Of a stretch of DNA of 64,000 bases, positions 24,896-36,985 are shown piece after piece. Within the stretch, counting starts at the first letter, position 1, and each line of letters begins with the position of its first letter. Below the pieces are notes generated by a model. It made no database searches, was not told the DNA's origin, and saw only the letters and a program-made list of their open reading frames with translations. Location of the stretch: the NCBI RefSeq assembly GCF_040412425.1, contig NC_089741.1, positions 41,858,538-41,922,537 on the forward strand, given 5' to 3'. This DNA comes from Macrobrachium rosenbergii. Taxonomy: Eukaryota > Arthropoda > Malacostraca > Decapoda > Palaemonidae. The translations under genes and the position numbers were made by a program.

Positions 24896-24962
<67 letters not shown>
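24762..24962. repeat. (TAA)n and (AT)n microsatellites
   Basis: TAA at about 24762-24821 and AT at about 24893-24962. Confidence 0.95.
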
Positions 24963-24969
<7 letters not shown>

Positions 24970-25470
24970 TTAGGTGTGTATGTGTGTAAAGCTAAAAGCG
25001 CTAGATCGATCCAACTAAATATAATAAACCCCTGGATTTTTATTCCGCAGTAATTCAGTGCACCCCTATCCACCCACCCAGTGAATTATGAATATGGTTG
25101 TCAGTCAACTGTAGTGCGTCTCAACCATACTACATGAATTACTATTACTACTACTATAACTACCATTAAATACTTCTACTTCTACCTCAGCCACACTCTC
25201 TCGCCCAAGCCCAAATTGAAAAGTGCCCTGCGCAAGCATTCTCGCTGAGTACCTGTACAGATAAGCAAAGAATCAAAGATGCACTAAGCGGCGCCTCCGA
25301 GCCGCCATTTCCTAAAGTAGGGAGAGCGCTAATGGGAACACGGTTGATGTAGATGGTAACAAGGAACCACGATGCATCTGACCACGCAATGGCTGTGTTC
25401 ATGTGGTTCATCTGTTCTTCCTGCTGCGAGTGAGAAGCCACAGGACTTTGGGACACCGATTTATAGATTT

Positions 25471-25700
25471 TAGGCACACATGCCAAGCACTGGGGCACCT
25501 AAGGCCCATTCAGCGCTGAAACGGAAACTGACAAGAGAAAGTTTGAAAGGTGTAACAGGAGGAAAACCTCAAAGCAGTTCCACTACGAATCATCAATTGT
25601 TAGGAGAGGGTGGACAGTAAGATGGAAGAAAGAGAATATGAGCGGAGGTACAGTAAAAGGAATGAAAGAGGTTGCAGCTAGGGGACGAGGGGACGCTACT
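25471..25700 (+). mobile_element. SINE-like ~290-bp repeat, copy 2 (3' truncated)
   Basis: It shares CAAGCACTGGG, CATTCAGCGCTGAAACGGAA and GGTGTAACAGGAGGAAAACC with copy 1. It stops after GGGGACGAGGGGACGCTAC, lacking the CCTACAGTGCACCGC end. Confidence 0.8.
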
Positions 25701-26779
25701 TTGGGATAAGGGGGCTACAGTAAAACCAAAATGACCAGGAACATGGATGTCTAGCTACGTTGCCAACCTTCCTAACTTATATTCCGACAATAGTTGATCG
25801 GCATCACTCGATTCGGAGTTCTTTAATCCGGTCATAGAATCCTACTTATCCATCCCAAAGGCCCTCCAGAATAAAGAGCCCGTTCCGGGACAAGGCCTAC
25901 TTAACTGACAATCTGCCATCACTTGAGGAGCCAATAACAGCATTTTTTATCACATTGTATCATTTACTTTCATCAGTGAGTCTGGGCTAGATATTGGGCA
26001 TTTTCATAATTCCTTATCACAAAGTGTTATCAAAACAGTTCAATGTATCATATCAAATCATCATTTACTGCAGCTTTTTTTTTTTACTATATATCATCCT
26101 TTACTCATCAAATTTCAGTTCTTTCTCATTTTATCTTCAGTGTTAGCAGAACACAGTGTCAAGGTGTTTACCCTTTTTGGCCTGGTGTAAGGAAGATATG
26201 ACAGAATTTTTGCCACAACTACAATACATCCCAGCTTAGGTCAAAGGTTCCTCTTCCTTCTCCTCCTCCTCTTCCGCATCATCATCATCTTCATCATCAT
26301 CATCATCTTCCACGTCGCACGGTTTATTTTTGGGGGGCCATCATTAGGACTAAGGTCCAAAGGCAGGCAAGTAGATCCCTTTTACCTGTTACAATTTGCA
26401 ACTTTCCGTGTCATACTTGTTTTTTTTTTTCAAATGTCCTTAATACTCCCGCTTTCTTTTAAAGATCTCAGGGCAACTGTGTAAAATGTCTGGGTGTTGT
26501 GCAAGTTTTTAAATTGTCTAGATGTCGTGTATCCTACCACAGAACCGTGTACCCAAAACAAGTCTGGGTACCGTGTACCCCATAAAAACCGTCTGGCTGT
26601 GGCGTACTCTCGTCTCCTAAGCATTTTCCAACTGGCCCCTAGAGAAAGTCTTTGCGGGTGGCGTGACGTCACGAAAGCTTCAGAGGAATGAATGGGGGGG
26701 GGGACGGACGGAGGAAGGAGGAAGTCTGGCTAAAAATACGACCGAAAAAATAATAATAAGATGCGACGGGAGATTAGAA

Positions 26780-26781
<2 letters not shown>

Positions 26782-26815
<34 letters not shown>
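26782..26815. repeat. (GA)n microsatellite
   Basis: Seventeen GA units. Confidence 0.95.
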
Positions 26816-26818
<3 letters not shown>

Positions 26819-27121
26819 CTAAGGAAGGCGATGAGCTGATAGTAATGTGAAAGTGGTGAATAACAATGGAGAGAGAAGGGGAGGGAGTTCCGTTGACACA
26901 AAAGGGAGATTGTAATGAAGCAACAGATAAGATTATCATCTTGGATCACTCATTATTATGTGTAAGATGAGACATACGAAAAGGGGATTGGGTAATTTTG
27001 CCGACTTCTTTCTCGAATGTTCTTCTTTGTGTACGTTTGGTGACGTATCTCTTTATTTATCTGATGTTTTAACCTCTTCTCTTCTCTTTTCTCCAACATA
27101 ATGGAATGGAATGTAAAATAT

Positions 27122-27412
27122 AGGCCAAGGCCAAGCACTGGGACCTAAGTTGTCATTCAGCGATGAAGTGGAAATTTAGAGTAAAAAGATTTGAAAGGTG
27201 TAACAGGAGGAAAACATGGCAGTTGCACTGTGCAACAATTGTTAGGAGAGGGTGGAAAGTAAGATGGAAGGAAGGAAATATGAACGAAGGTAAAGTAAAA
27301 GGAATGAAAGGGGTTGCAGCCAGGAGCCAAGGGGATGGTACAGAGAACTTCCAGTAACGCTTACAGTGCACCGCGTGAGGTGCACTGACGGCACTGTCCC
27401 CCAAGGGGGCAT
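27122..27412 (+). mobile_element. SINE-like ~290-bp repeat, copy 3
   Basis: Full-length copy from GGCCAAGGCCAAGCACTGGG to TACAGTGCACCGCGTGAGG and CCCCAAGGGGGCA. Confidence 0.85.
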
Positions 27413-27539
27413 ACTCTCATTTTTTTAGCCAATCACAGCACATACAATAATCCCTATATCTCAAACATTTAATAAGTTAACGAATGCCCTCCCAAGTGGT
27501 CAACCTGGCTGGCTCCATTTATTTGTCAGTTAACAAAGT

Positions 27540-27912
27540 TGTGAACTTGTTCATTAACAGTTTGCAAATTTCTTGAATAACTCATCCTTCGGTGTCGAAA
27601 ACTGTTTTTTTAACAGATATGTCTTGAGTTTCTTCTCAATTGTCTTTTCAAATTTTAGGTTTTTAAGTTCTTGGGGCAACCTATTCTGCCCTAAAATGCA
27701 AGACTGCAGTATCTGCAAAAATACAAACCTGAGAAAAATGGTAAATACTCCCTTGCCTTACTACTAATTTTGCAGATACTGCAAATGGGACCCCCTAAAT
27801 AAAGCACTGAAGAATCATTCTGAAACTGCAGTAACTTGTGTATTAATGTTTCACGAGCCCAATAGGGGCATATCTCAATTTCGAAAATTTTGCAGATACT
27901 GCAGTTTTCCAT
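27540..27912 (-). pseudogene. Possible decayed LINE C-terminal fragment
   Basis: Read on the minus strand, with a frame break near 27690, the peptide includes ICPYWARETLIHKLLQFQ and then NRLPQELKNLKFEKTIEKKL. The second piece resembles the end of non-LTR retrotransposon polyproteins (a hydrophobic NxLPxEL motif followed by a Lys-rich helix). No catalytic motif remains. Confidence 0.35.
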
Positions 27913-27999
27913 TTGAGGGCAGTATTAAATAAGCAAGGTGACAGTGCAATTTATAAAGCATCTCTAATTTTGGACATTCGTAATTTTTTTTATAATTTG

Positions 28000-30090
28000 C
28001 TATGAACCTAAACTTTTATATATCACAAGCGTGCGGGATTAAACCATTTTACTGCATTTTTACACAAAGCCCGTTTCATACTTGAACAAATTCCATCTTA
28101 AAACACGTTTCGCTGAATCCCGATCGCAAATTCCCGAGATGTTTGCTAGTATTGCACCAGCCCCCACCCCCTTTTCTTTTTGCCGTGCCCCTAAATAAGA
28201 TTACGTTAGATTGGGTGTGGGAAACATATTGCGATTATTTTCAAGAAAATTCTATGGTTAATTTTTAACCATCTCGGAAAATGTTGCCCGGTCAAACCAT
28301 ACTGACTAACTTCTTCCTCTCAAGAACTAACGTATGCGAAGCATATGAAAATCATCTTCTTTACACAAGTAAATGAAAGCCACGGCCCTCAAATATTACC
28401 TTATAACTATTATTCTCTACTGAGGAGCCGTTAAAAAGAAGGCCCTGGAAAATAATGAATTAGGGAAATTCTGAAGAATCTCGAGTAAACCTTTTTCCTC
28501 AAGAATTTGGCAAACCTAGTCTGAACGACTGATATAATGACAAAAATATACACCAAGAAGTTGAAGGTGTATTAGAAGATGCCGTTGGGGAGGGTAGTCT
28601 ACAATACCTGAAGGCGGCGGTGGTGGTGGTGGTGGGGGGGAGGTCGGTTCATGGCCCAATGTTTCCCAGAGTACGACATTCTAGGAAATAAAGAAAACGG
28701 GAAACGGCGCGTGGATTTGGCGCCTTACGTATATGAGATGATACGATAATGAGATAAGGCGAATAATTGTTTGAATATCTAATATCTAGAGAAAACTGTT
28801 TCCTCGCCATCATGAGGAAAGTATTCGTGATGAGTACAGGTACAGTAACCGATGCGAATGGCAAGAAACATTCCATTACTTTTTAGACATCTTGCAGTTT
28901 TTATTTTATTGCTGTTTTTGATCAAATTCGCATAAACATGTGTTCGGAAAGCTTGAATACATCAAAACGAACCGATAAATGATGTAAATTGTGTAAGATA
29001 CTGAGAAACAGTAAACTGTAGTTGATTAGGTGCGAGAAACAGTAAACTGTAGTTGATTAGGTGCGTTTAAGTTTAATCAGATACATAAAAATATCTGTAG
29101 AATTCAGTACTTCCAATCTGCCTTCCATTCCTCTTGAAAAAATTAGTCTTTCACCAACAATATCTTGTGCCATTCTACCCCATGAAATGACCTTACACAT
29201 TCCCCAGACCTTGAAGGTAGAACTGTTTTGACTGACTGATTATGAAATTTTATAGGTCTCGAAGACAAGCGCCGGAACCCATCAGGATTATTCAGCGCCG
29301 CGGCGTCTCCGGTATTCGACATAGGGCGAGACTAGGAACTTTTTGGCGCCAACGGTGTTCGGTTGTATGGACAAGTTACTTGTTATTGATATACTGATTC
29401 TGATATTTAGTATAAGTTAATTTATTACTTAAAAAGCTAAATTCAAATGTAATTCAGTATTATAAAAAAGTATGTTGAGCATAAACGAAATGAATATTAT
29501 TTTGTCCAATTCGAAACTCGAAACCAAAGCCAAAGCCGGCAATGTTTTAAAACAGTTGTTAGCCGGTTTTCCATGCTGTGGAAAATGTCGTCCTATCCTG
29601 TGATCATTTGCAACTCGAATTCAACTGTTCAACTCTCATACTAATCTCTCCCTTATTTCATTCAGAATCTATCAAGAAATTTACGAATAAATTAAGAAGC
29701 AGTGAGAGTATAAAAGTAGAAATGTGGTTTCCTTAACTGCAATCTTACTTTCTAAATGGATTTATATTTTAGTCCACTACTCCAAACAGACTTATTTGCA
29801 TATACGGATTTTACTCAGCATTTATGAAAACAACAATTTAACCTGTAAAGAGTTAACACTATCCTCATTAAGGACTACCCTATCAGTAAGTTTATGTGAA
29901 TTCAATTCAGTTTAACTCTACTTGATTTCTGCTTAAAAGTTAATAGTTATAGGAAATAGGTGGTTATAAGAATTACTTCTGCATGTATAAAATGTGCTCT
30001 GATTACTATTATTATTATTATTACTTATGCAAGAAGCCTTACTATGTATCTTTTAGTGGTCATGGTATTCTAATACTTACAATTTGGAGA
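28000..30090. other. Intergenic AT-rich sequence, no gene recognised
   Basis: Only minor structure is seen: a GGT/GGC run near 28612-28640, and a perfect 31-bp tandem duplication (GAGAAACAGTAAACTGTAG...) at about 29002-29063. Confidence 0.45.
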
Positions 30091-30119
30091 TTTTTCTGTT
30101 TACAATAAACTTTTGACTT

Positions 30120-30940
30120 TGTTTCTCTTCTTTGTATGAGGAAAATACTGCTTTGCTAAACAAAGCAGTAGTTTTCTCACACAAGCGCTTTCCATTTCCT
30201 GTTGAAAACTCGACACTGTTCTGCTGTCTGTCACAAGCAGCGTTCTCCAGAACTGTTCTATCTCCATTTCATCTGACTGCTTTCTCTGTTGTTGACGACA
30301 CATCCGTTTGCTTTCTTTTTTTTTTTTTTTAGTAGTTTTGTCTTAAATTCAATTCTTCTTCCATTTAATAGAAGGGTTCTGTGTCTGCTGTTGTCTGCAG
30401 TACAGCATGGGGTCCTTTTTCTGGCAGAATTTGCCAGAATTCTAGTTTGGCTTATTATCTGTATGCTCTTGTTCTGCTGCCTGCACAATAACTGCTCTTG
30501 CCTGCTGCCCGGTGGAGTTCTCCAAACCACTGATCGTTCTCAGTTCCACCTAATTCCTCTTTATCTATCTGTGATAAAATCACAACATCTGCTGCTCGCC
30601 TTTCTTCTCTAGTGGCGTCCCAAGAATTCTGCACTTTAGTCATTTAATGTTTTGTATCTGCTGTGAGTGAAAGGACATCTTCTGTTAATTCCCTACCTCA
30701 TCTGTTCACTCGACATTTCTATCTACTTGCTTTAATATCTTTTATTATTGTTTTTCATGCTGTTTTTCCCGCGGCATGTGGTGTTCGTCGGAATTCTGTC
30801 CTTTCACCCAACCGCCTGAGATCTGTTGTTGTTCACAGTAAAATATCTTTTCATTTTCCTTCTTTCTAGTGGTGTTCCTCCAAAATTTATTCTAAACTTG
30901 TCATTTCACCTGACGGATTTCTGTTATTTGCACAAATCGA
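30120..30940. repeat. Degenerate satellite of pyrimidine-rich units
   Basis: Blocks such as CTAGTGG.GT.CC, TCATTT.A.CTGA and TCTGCTGT recur every 110-170 bases. No unit is well preserved. The short open frames on both strands do not agree with one another. Confidence 0.45.
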
Positions 30941-31613
30941 ATGAAAAAATCAAGGGGTGAACTGTCATGAATTCTATGCAAAGTCAAATACATCAACGGA
31001 CGACATTTCCTGTGACGTATTTCATTGTACAACGAATCCCTCGCAATAAGTTTCTTCAGTCTGTGTCAATAATGTCAGGTTCTTCTCCTTCTTCTTTAAG
31101 TATCTGAACAGAAAGCGAGTCAGAGCAGGATTGACGAAACACGCTGCAGAAAAGTAATTTTATAGTGCCCTCAAGCTGTTTCACTGCTATTTGGATCCTC
31201 TACAGTGAATAACAACAAATAAATATATAAATAATAAACAACACTAGTCGGGAAAAAAACTAAATAAAGACGCATGCCATTCAAAGTAGGATTTCAGCCC
31301 CTTGAAAGCAAGAGCAACGGCACCATAGGCCTATACACTAACTACCAAACCACCACTGAGACCAGTTCGGTAAATTACGTCACTCTGATTGTATGAGAAC
31401 ACTCGTGAAGTATTCCTTAATAGACCAAAGTTAATTGTTACAAATCATAATTAGGCCTGTATAGGCTTAGAACAATAGCAACTAGAAAGTGTTCGGAAAG
31501 CGACTATCTCATACAACGAAACTGATAAAAAACAAGATAAAAGTAAAGAATAAAACACATACAAATGTATTACTTCCTTGAAGTCCATCATCTTCCGAAT
31601 GCATTATGTGGCA

Positions 31614-31650
31614 ACACACACACACACACACAGACACACACACACACACA
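31614..31650. repeat. (CA)n microsatellite
   Basis: Interrupted CA tract, followed by a short GA tract at about 31843-31863. Confidence 0.9.
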
Positions 31651-32142
31651 AACAAACAAATAGACATTCACAGGTGAGACTACATAACACCAAGAGATAA
31701 TTAGACGGTACATTTCTTACAAACACGAGTACAACAGACTTCATTCAGGTAATAAACATAAATTATACAGATAAATTCCCTAAGGGGGAATGTCGACACT
31801 ACTTCCCCTTAACGTCACGGATACAGCAACTTACGTAAGACGAGAGAGAGAGAGAGAGAGAGATTGTTTTTCGTACCGCGCGACAGTTTTATCATAACGT
31901 CATCGTATTTTCCTCATCATCAGCGTTTCATCATCATCGGGCTGAAAGTACAATGACCTCAATAATGAATGTTGTTTAGTTTACGACAGTCGAACTTATC
32001 AAGATTATGTCGTTTTGATTTCGCCGAAGTGAATCTAATAAAGTTACGTGAATTTAATGAAGATAAACAGTTACACAGATGTGACACGTTGTGAAAGTGA
32101 GCTGCGTCTTCACGTTTTCTGTTATATACGTAATAATTACTG

Positions 32143-32575
32143 CATTGTAAATGATACTAGTACTAGGTGAATTCAGAGCTTTGGTGTAATATAAATGATA
32201 CTGGAACTGAGTGAATTCAGAGCTCTGATGTAATGTAAATATTAGTACTAGGTGAATTCAGAGCTTTGGTGTAAATGATACTGATAGCAGGTGAATTCAG
32301 AGCTTTGGTGTAACGCAAACGATACTATATAGTACCAGGTGAATTCAGAGCTTTGATGTAATGTAAATATTAATACTACGTGAATTCAGATATTTGAAGT
32401 AATGCAAACAATACTAGTACTAGGTGAATTCAGAACTTCAATGTAATGTTAAATATTAGTACCAGGTGAATTCAGAGTTTTGATCTAATGTAAATATTAG
32501 TGCCAGGTGAATTCAGAGCTTGTATGTAATGTAAATGATACTAGTACCAGGTATATTCAGAGATTTGGAGCCTCA
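32143..32575. repeat. Minisatellite of ~38-48-bp units, each with GAATTC
   Basis: Ten units contain AGGTGAATTCAGAGCTTTG followed by GTAATGTAAATGATACTAG. Nine keep the GAATTC hexamer and the last reads ATATTC. Unit length varies through gain or loss of the AAATGATACTAGTA part. Confidence 0.92.
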
Positions 32576-32844
32576 AAAAAGTTACGTTGCAACACGTCGA
32601 TGACGTCACAACTCGACAAATCTGGAACACTCGCTTAATACTGTCTAAATTAACACTATACACGACAGCGCTGACCTTTGTTAGTGTAACGCCAATTACT
32701 AAAATCAATAATCATGAAAATTCACGAAACTAAATGAATAATGTGTTGATACCGATATAGGCCTAAATATTATCTTCATAGGCCTAAATATTATCTTCAC
32801 GTTTTATCATATTACAAACAATTACTGAAATGGAATATAGAATG

Positions 32845-33075
32845 AAGGCCAAGCGCTGGGATCTATGAGATCAATCAGCGCTGAGAGGGAAATTGAGAGT
32901 AGACAGGTTTGATAGGTGTAACAAGGGGAGGAGGGTGGATAGCAAGATGGAAGAAAGAAATATGAACGGAGGTACGATAAAAGGAATAAAAAGGCTGCAG
33001 CTATGGGCCGAAGCTGCACAGAACCTTAAGTAACGCCTACAGTGCACCGCACGGCACTAACCCCCTACGGGGACA
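32845..33075 (+). mobile_element. SINE-like ~290-bp repeat, copy 4 (internal deletion)
   Basis: It has the start GGCCAAGCGCTGGGATCTAT and the end CCTACAGTGCACCGCACGG. It is missing about 50 bases after GGTGTAACAAGGGGA. Confidence 0.82.
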
Positions 33076-33384
33076 AACAATTATTGTTCGTTATGCAAGT
33101 TAATTACACGACATTATACCGAAGGCCGATTTCATAAGCCTCAAAAACACAATTGAAAAACGTTATGGAGTAATTGTCAGACAACAGTGTGGCCTTCCAC
33201 AATTACGGGTAATTACTCGATTCTAATGACAGTATGGCGGAGTCCAGCTCGAAGGGAAAAAATAATGAAGCAAAAAGTCACTCAGGAGGAATCACTGCAA
33301 GAAAACAACGGCTACTGAATTTCACCTTCATTTTCTTTGAGTGAATTCTATCCTTCAAAATGCTAACAGTAAAGGTACTCGTCT

Positions 33385-33531
33385 GAAGAAGGGAAGCGGG
33401 TAGGGAGGTACAGTAAAAGACTAAAAAGTGGGTGCAGCTCGGGGCCGAGGGGACGCCGCAAAAGCCCTTTGGTATCGCCTACAGTGCACCGCGTGAGGTG
33501 CGCTGACGACACTAACCCCTTACGGACAGTA
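33385..33531 (+). mobile_element. SINE-like repeat, copy 5 (3' half only)
   Basis: Only the right half from GGGAGGTACAGTAAAAG through GGTGCAGCTCGGGGCCGAGG to CCGCGTGAGGTGCGCTGACG is present. Its TGGGTGCAGCTCGG block links it with copy 7 as a subfamily. Confidence 0.75.
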
Positions 33532-33920
33532 CCTCAATGCTACAAGAAGCCAGAAATAAGAACTCTCACAATCTTGCTTGTTACAGTAATTAGCAATCTG
33601 CTCTCTCTCTCCTTTTGTGATAAGTCAAGTGTCACGCAGTCTATTAGAGAGGGTGTCGAGGGTGTCGCCCCTTTGTTTCGGCTAATTATTCCAGGGAGGC
33701 GACAAATGAGATGCGACTACATCGACAAATGAGCGACAGACGCGGAGGTGACAATGGAAGTGATTGCCCTTAATAACTATGCTATAGTCTCATGGTGGTT
33801 GGTACTTTCTGATTTGGGTTAAGTAAGGCGAGTAATGGGTATTATCTGTGTTAAAATACTTTCTTATCTTACCGTTATAATATCTGATGCTATGGCTTCT
33901 GCGTTCTGCTACAGTGATGA

Positions 33921-34440
33921 AACACCTTTTAGCTTGTCTCTTTGGATGAAGCGATTGCCTTCCGTGTCGTAACCAGCTGAAAACCTGCTTGGCTCTCTCC
34001 ACTTCCGAATCAGGTGTTACCAACTCCTTGCAACACGAAAACAAAACTGCAAAATTCATAAAAAAAAAAGGATCAGTTTAATGTAAAGAAGTAAAGAAAT
34101 ACTTTAAACACTTCTAAATTTTCTTAGGGCTATCGAAAAAGTCACTGACTACGTCATGATCATTTATGGCTGGTAAACTAAGTTACTTTATGACTACGGT
34201 ATCGAATTCCATCAATGTGTCGAACACAATAACCACTGCTTCCTTTGGAACCTATGCTCACGAGAACTGCTTTCTCTCTTTCTATAAATCTTCTACTGAA
34301 GACCCTTATGGACATACAGAGTCGACAGACTTACTATAAACAGAGAGGGCTCCAACGGGAAATCAGCCTACAAAGACATAGAAGTTATAGGAAAAGGTCA
34401 TAAATAAATTACAAAATTCAAATACTCGGCCTAGGAGCGC
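33921..34440 (-). pseudogene. Inverted partial duplicate of MINDY3 intron 7 and exon 8
   Basis: On the minus strand this stretch matches 47095-47600. It includes about 360 bases of intron, the acceptor TTTTGCAG, and 126 bases of exon 8 (33921-34046). Identity across the exon part is high (for example GAAGTGGAGAGAGCCAAGCA is unchanged). The copy has an extra T after AGCTGG, which shifts the frame, and TGG changed to TGT near the exon start. It ends abruptly in GCTAAAAGGTGTTTC, where the gene continues with the rest of exon 8. The retained intron shows it arose by DNA duplication, not retroposition. It is not a functional exon. Confidence 0.92.
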
Positions 34441-34489
34441 ATTACTGGGTTAAAATGAGCTATCTTGTACCCCGTTATTATCAATTCTG

Positions 34490-34795
34490 TTTGCTATGTG
34501 TATCGTTTGGCCATCCACAAATGTCTAATAACTGATGTATCTTTGCTTTTCCATTTTTTTTGTTGTTGTTGCTTTGAGTAAGCCTTTTTCTGGTCTCGAA
34601 TTTGAAAGAGCAGTAGAGCCTGCAGCGAAGATAGAGCCGGGTGATGGAATTCAGGAGACTTCCGTCTTGATGAGCTGGACAGAACACAACCTGTCGGGAA
34701 GGTACCTGCTTCTCAACTTTGTCCAGCAGTTGAGACAGGATGTTGCTGCTGACAAGCAGACTGGGGATCTGCTTCTCTACAAAGATTCAAATTTC
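34490..34795 (-). pseudogene. Coding-like fragment, possibly from a transposon
   Basis: On the minus strand an open stretch reads VEKQIPSLLVSSNILSQLLD, later SLLNSITRLYLRCRLYCSFK and FETRKR. It has no good start and no flanking splice pair. Its composition looks protein-coding and reminds me of transposase C-terminal helices, but I cannot name the family. A plus-strand frame over the same DNA is also open. Confidence 0.25.
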
Positions 34796-35475
34796 AAAAA
34801 AACGGTTCGGTAACGCCCAGGCACAACGGTTCCTTTGCAAACGTAACGAACCTCAACTCATTTTAAATTATGGTACAGACAATGCACACAAATCAGTTGG
34901 TACGACAAATTACAGTTTCAACATCAAAAATGGCAATAAACAACAAGAATCCTGCATAAGTATCAAATACAAGACACAGAGAATGGGAAAAGGGAAGTCG
35001 TATCCCCGTAAACAATGGGAAACCCAATATTAGTTTTACAAAAACAAAATACAATTTACAAAGATTATACACACTATAATTATCATATAAGAAATGTTTA
35101 ACAATTATTCAATAAGCGCTTCTTAAACGGGTAGACTTCAAGAGTAATTCAAACATTTTAATACAACTTAAACAGAGAGAGTTGGGAGCGTTCTCTTGGG
35201 ACAACGAACACACATTTAATAGCACCAGTTATTCGACAGGTTTTAATGAAAACAAAAAACGTATATAAACTTAAATATGGTAATGTGTGTCTTCGCGTAT
35301 GTTTGTGTAATGCAAGCGTTTTCCTAAAATAATTTAGTTGCTATTTCAAAAATTGCTTTTAGATCACTGGTCAAGGCTGCGTTTTTGGACAAACTTCGAA
35401 AATTGCTTCGGAAAAAAAAAAAAAAAGTGTACCAGACTAAGAAACTCATATTTTGGCCTTAAGGCGACCCCAGGG

Positions 35476-35477
<2 letters not shown>

Positions 35478-35532
<55 letters not shown>

Positions 35533-35604
35533 GGAGGTCAGATGGATTACAGGCTATATATAAAGATAACAAAAAAAAAAAAAAGTAGAAATTATAATAA
35601 TATA

Positions 35605-35672
<68 letters not shown>

Positions 35673-35840
35673 TCTTTATCTTCAGCTTTTCCCATCTTTT
35701 ATGGGGTCGCTGTTTTATATGAGTCTTCTCCATCTTCTGCGATCATACCATTACCTCAATCACGTTCTTCTCCTGCATATCCCTGTTAACTGTGTCTCTC
35801 CATCTCATTCTTGGTATACCTCTACTTGTTCAGAGCACTT

Positions 35841-35905
<65 letters not shown>
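35478..35905. repeat. (AC)n and two (AT)n tracts bracketing a unique block
   Basis: AC at about 35478-35530. AT tracts at about 35614-35670 and 35842-35904 flank a 170-bp block containing TTTTATGGGGTCGCTGT and TCTCATTCTTGGTATACC. I believe this block is itself a dispersed repeat, but this is from memory of similar sequence only. Confidence 0.85.
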
Positions 35906-35906
<1 letters not shown>

Positions 35907-35914
35907 CCACTAGC

Positions 35915-36105
35915 GGTGTGAACTGTATTTTATATGGCACGTGCCTTTATACTATTAGAAGCCGTTCAGTCAACAAATAAAACAATAGAAGTGGCAATAT
36001 ATATGTATCTATATATTTCCACCTATTTTTTTTTACTTTTTGTTGTCTTTAGACGGCTTCTAAGGGTATAAAGGCACGTGCCATATAAAATTCAGTTCAT
36101 ACTGA
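35915..36105. repeat. Palindromic element with ~90-bp arms
   Basis: The left arm, TATGGCACGTGCCTTTATAC then AGAAGCCGT and GTGGCAATATATA, is repeated inverted at 36015-36105. The loop is about 10 bases. The internal hexamer GCACGTGC is itself palindromic. It is probably a small foldback MITE. Confidence 0.88.
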
Positions 36106-36599
36106 TAGTTCGTACTAATAATAAAGCAAAATGGTGAAAATTCGGGCAACTGCAACGTAGTTTTGAAATGATGACCTAAAGACGAAAACATTCAAGCTTT
36201 TATCACGTAAGTTTAACCCATTCGAGTTTTGTATCATACCTGACGCTTCAGAACATCAGTGACGTGATAGACTTGATACACTGAATATCCCTACAGATCA
36301 ACTTTATCTTTGAAATTATTTCCTGAACTTTTATCTTTTGTTAAGAATTTGGCAATTATATATCTCTAAAATACTCAGGTATGGCCTTTTCAGTGATATA
36401 TCCTCCTCTATAAAAATTTAAAAAGGAAAATAAGTTAAAGTTTCTATCAGATTTAGCTCGACAGATAACAAAACCGACGACTGCTGTATCGGGGGTTAAT
36501 AAGACCAAAGTCCGGAAAAACCACGGATAAGACGACCATCTACTTGCGATTGCAACGGAAAAAACACCCCCAAAGTGTCTTAACTTTATCACAATATTA

Positions 36600-36879
36600 C
36601 AAACATAATTCTTCTTTTTGGCCTTCCTCATGAATGTGTAAAATACATTTTAGATTTCAAGAAAATTGTGTTTTTTTATTATTCGCAATCGCAAGGTTGT
36701 TTACATTTAGCCTCCCGATTGTTATGGCAGCTAACATCGGACGCTTCAGCTTAGTCGTCGATTAGCCCCGTACGGTGTCTTTTCCGTCGTTTTTTCGTGA
36801 CGGGACACATCTGTGCCGTACTTCAGGCTCATTCGATGCCCATTCACCGCCTCCTGACAGCTGAAATCGCTCCTGGAAA
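36600..36879 (+). promoter_or_regulatory. Probable promoter and 5' UTR of MINDY3
   Basis: The 170 bases before the start codon are locally richer in G+C and CpG (TCGTCGATTAGCCCCGTACG, TTTTTCGTGACGGGAC) than the flanks. There is no clear TATA box. The transcription start cannot be placed. Confidence 0.35.
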
Positions 36880-36985
36880 ATGACAGAAGACTCGACCTCT
36901 AGGGTGACAGAGGCCATCCACGAAGTGTCACAGCTGGTGTGGGGACCCAACATACGTCCGGAACTGTTTGCCAGGTGGTCACAAG
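36880..36985 (+). CDS. MINDY3: MINDY3 exon 1 (start codon)
   Basis: The ATG at 36880 (GGAAAATGAC) opens 35 codons, MTEDSTSRVTEAIHEVSQLV and on to FARWSQ, ending at CAAG|GTGCTG in phase 1. VWGPNIRPELFARW aligns with the family N-terminus before the Cys box. The ATG is preceded by an in-frame TGA at 36862-36864, which supports this start. Confidence 0.9.
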
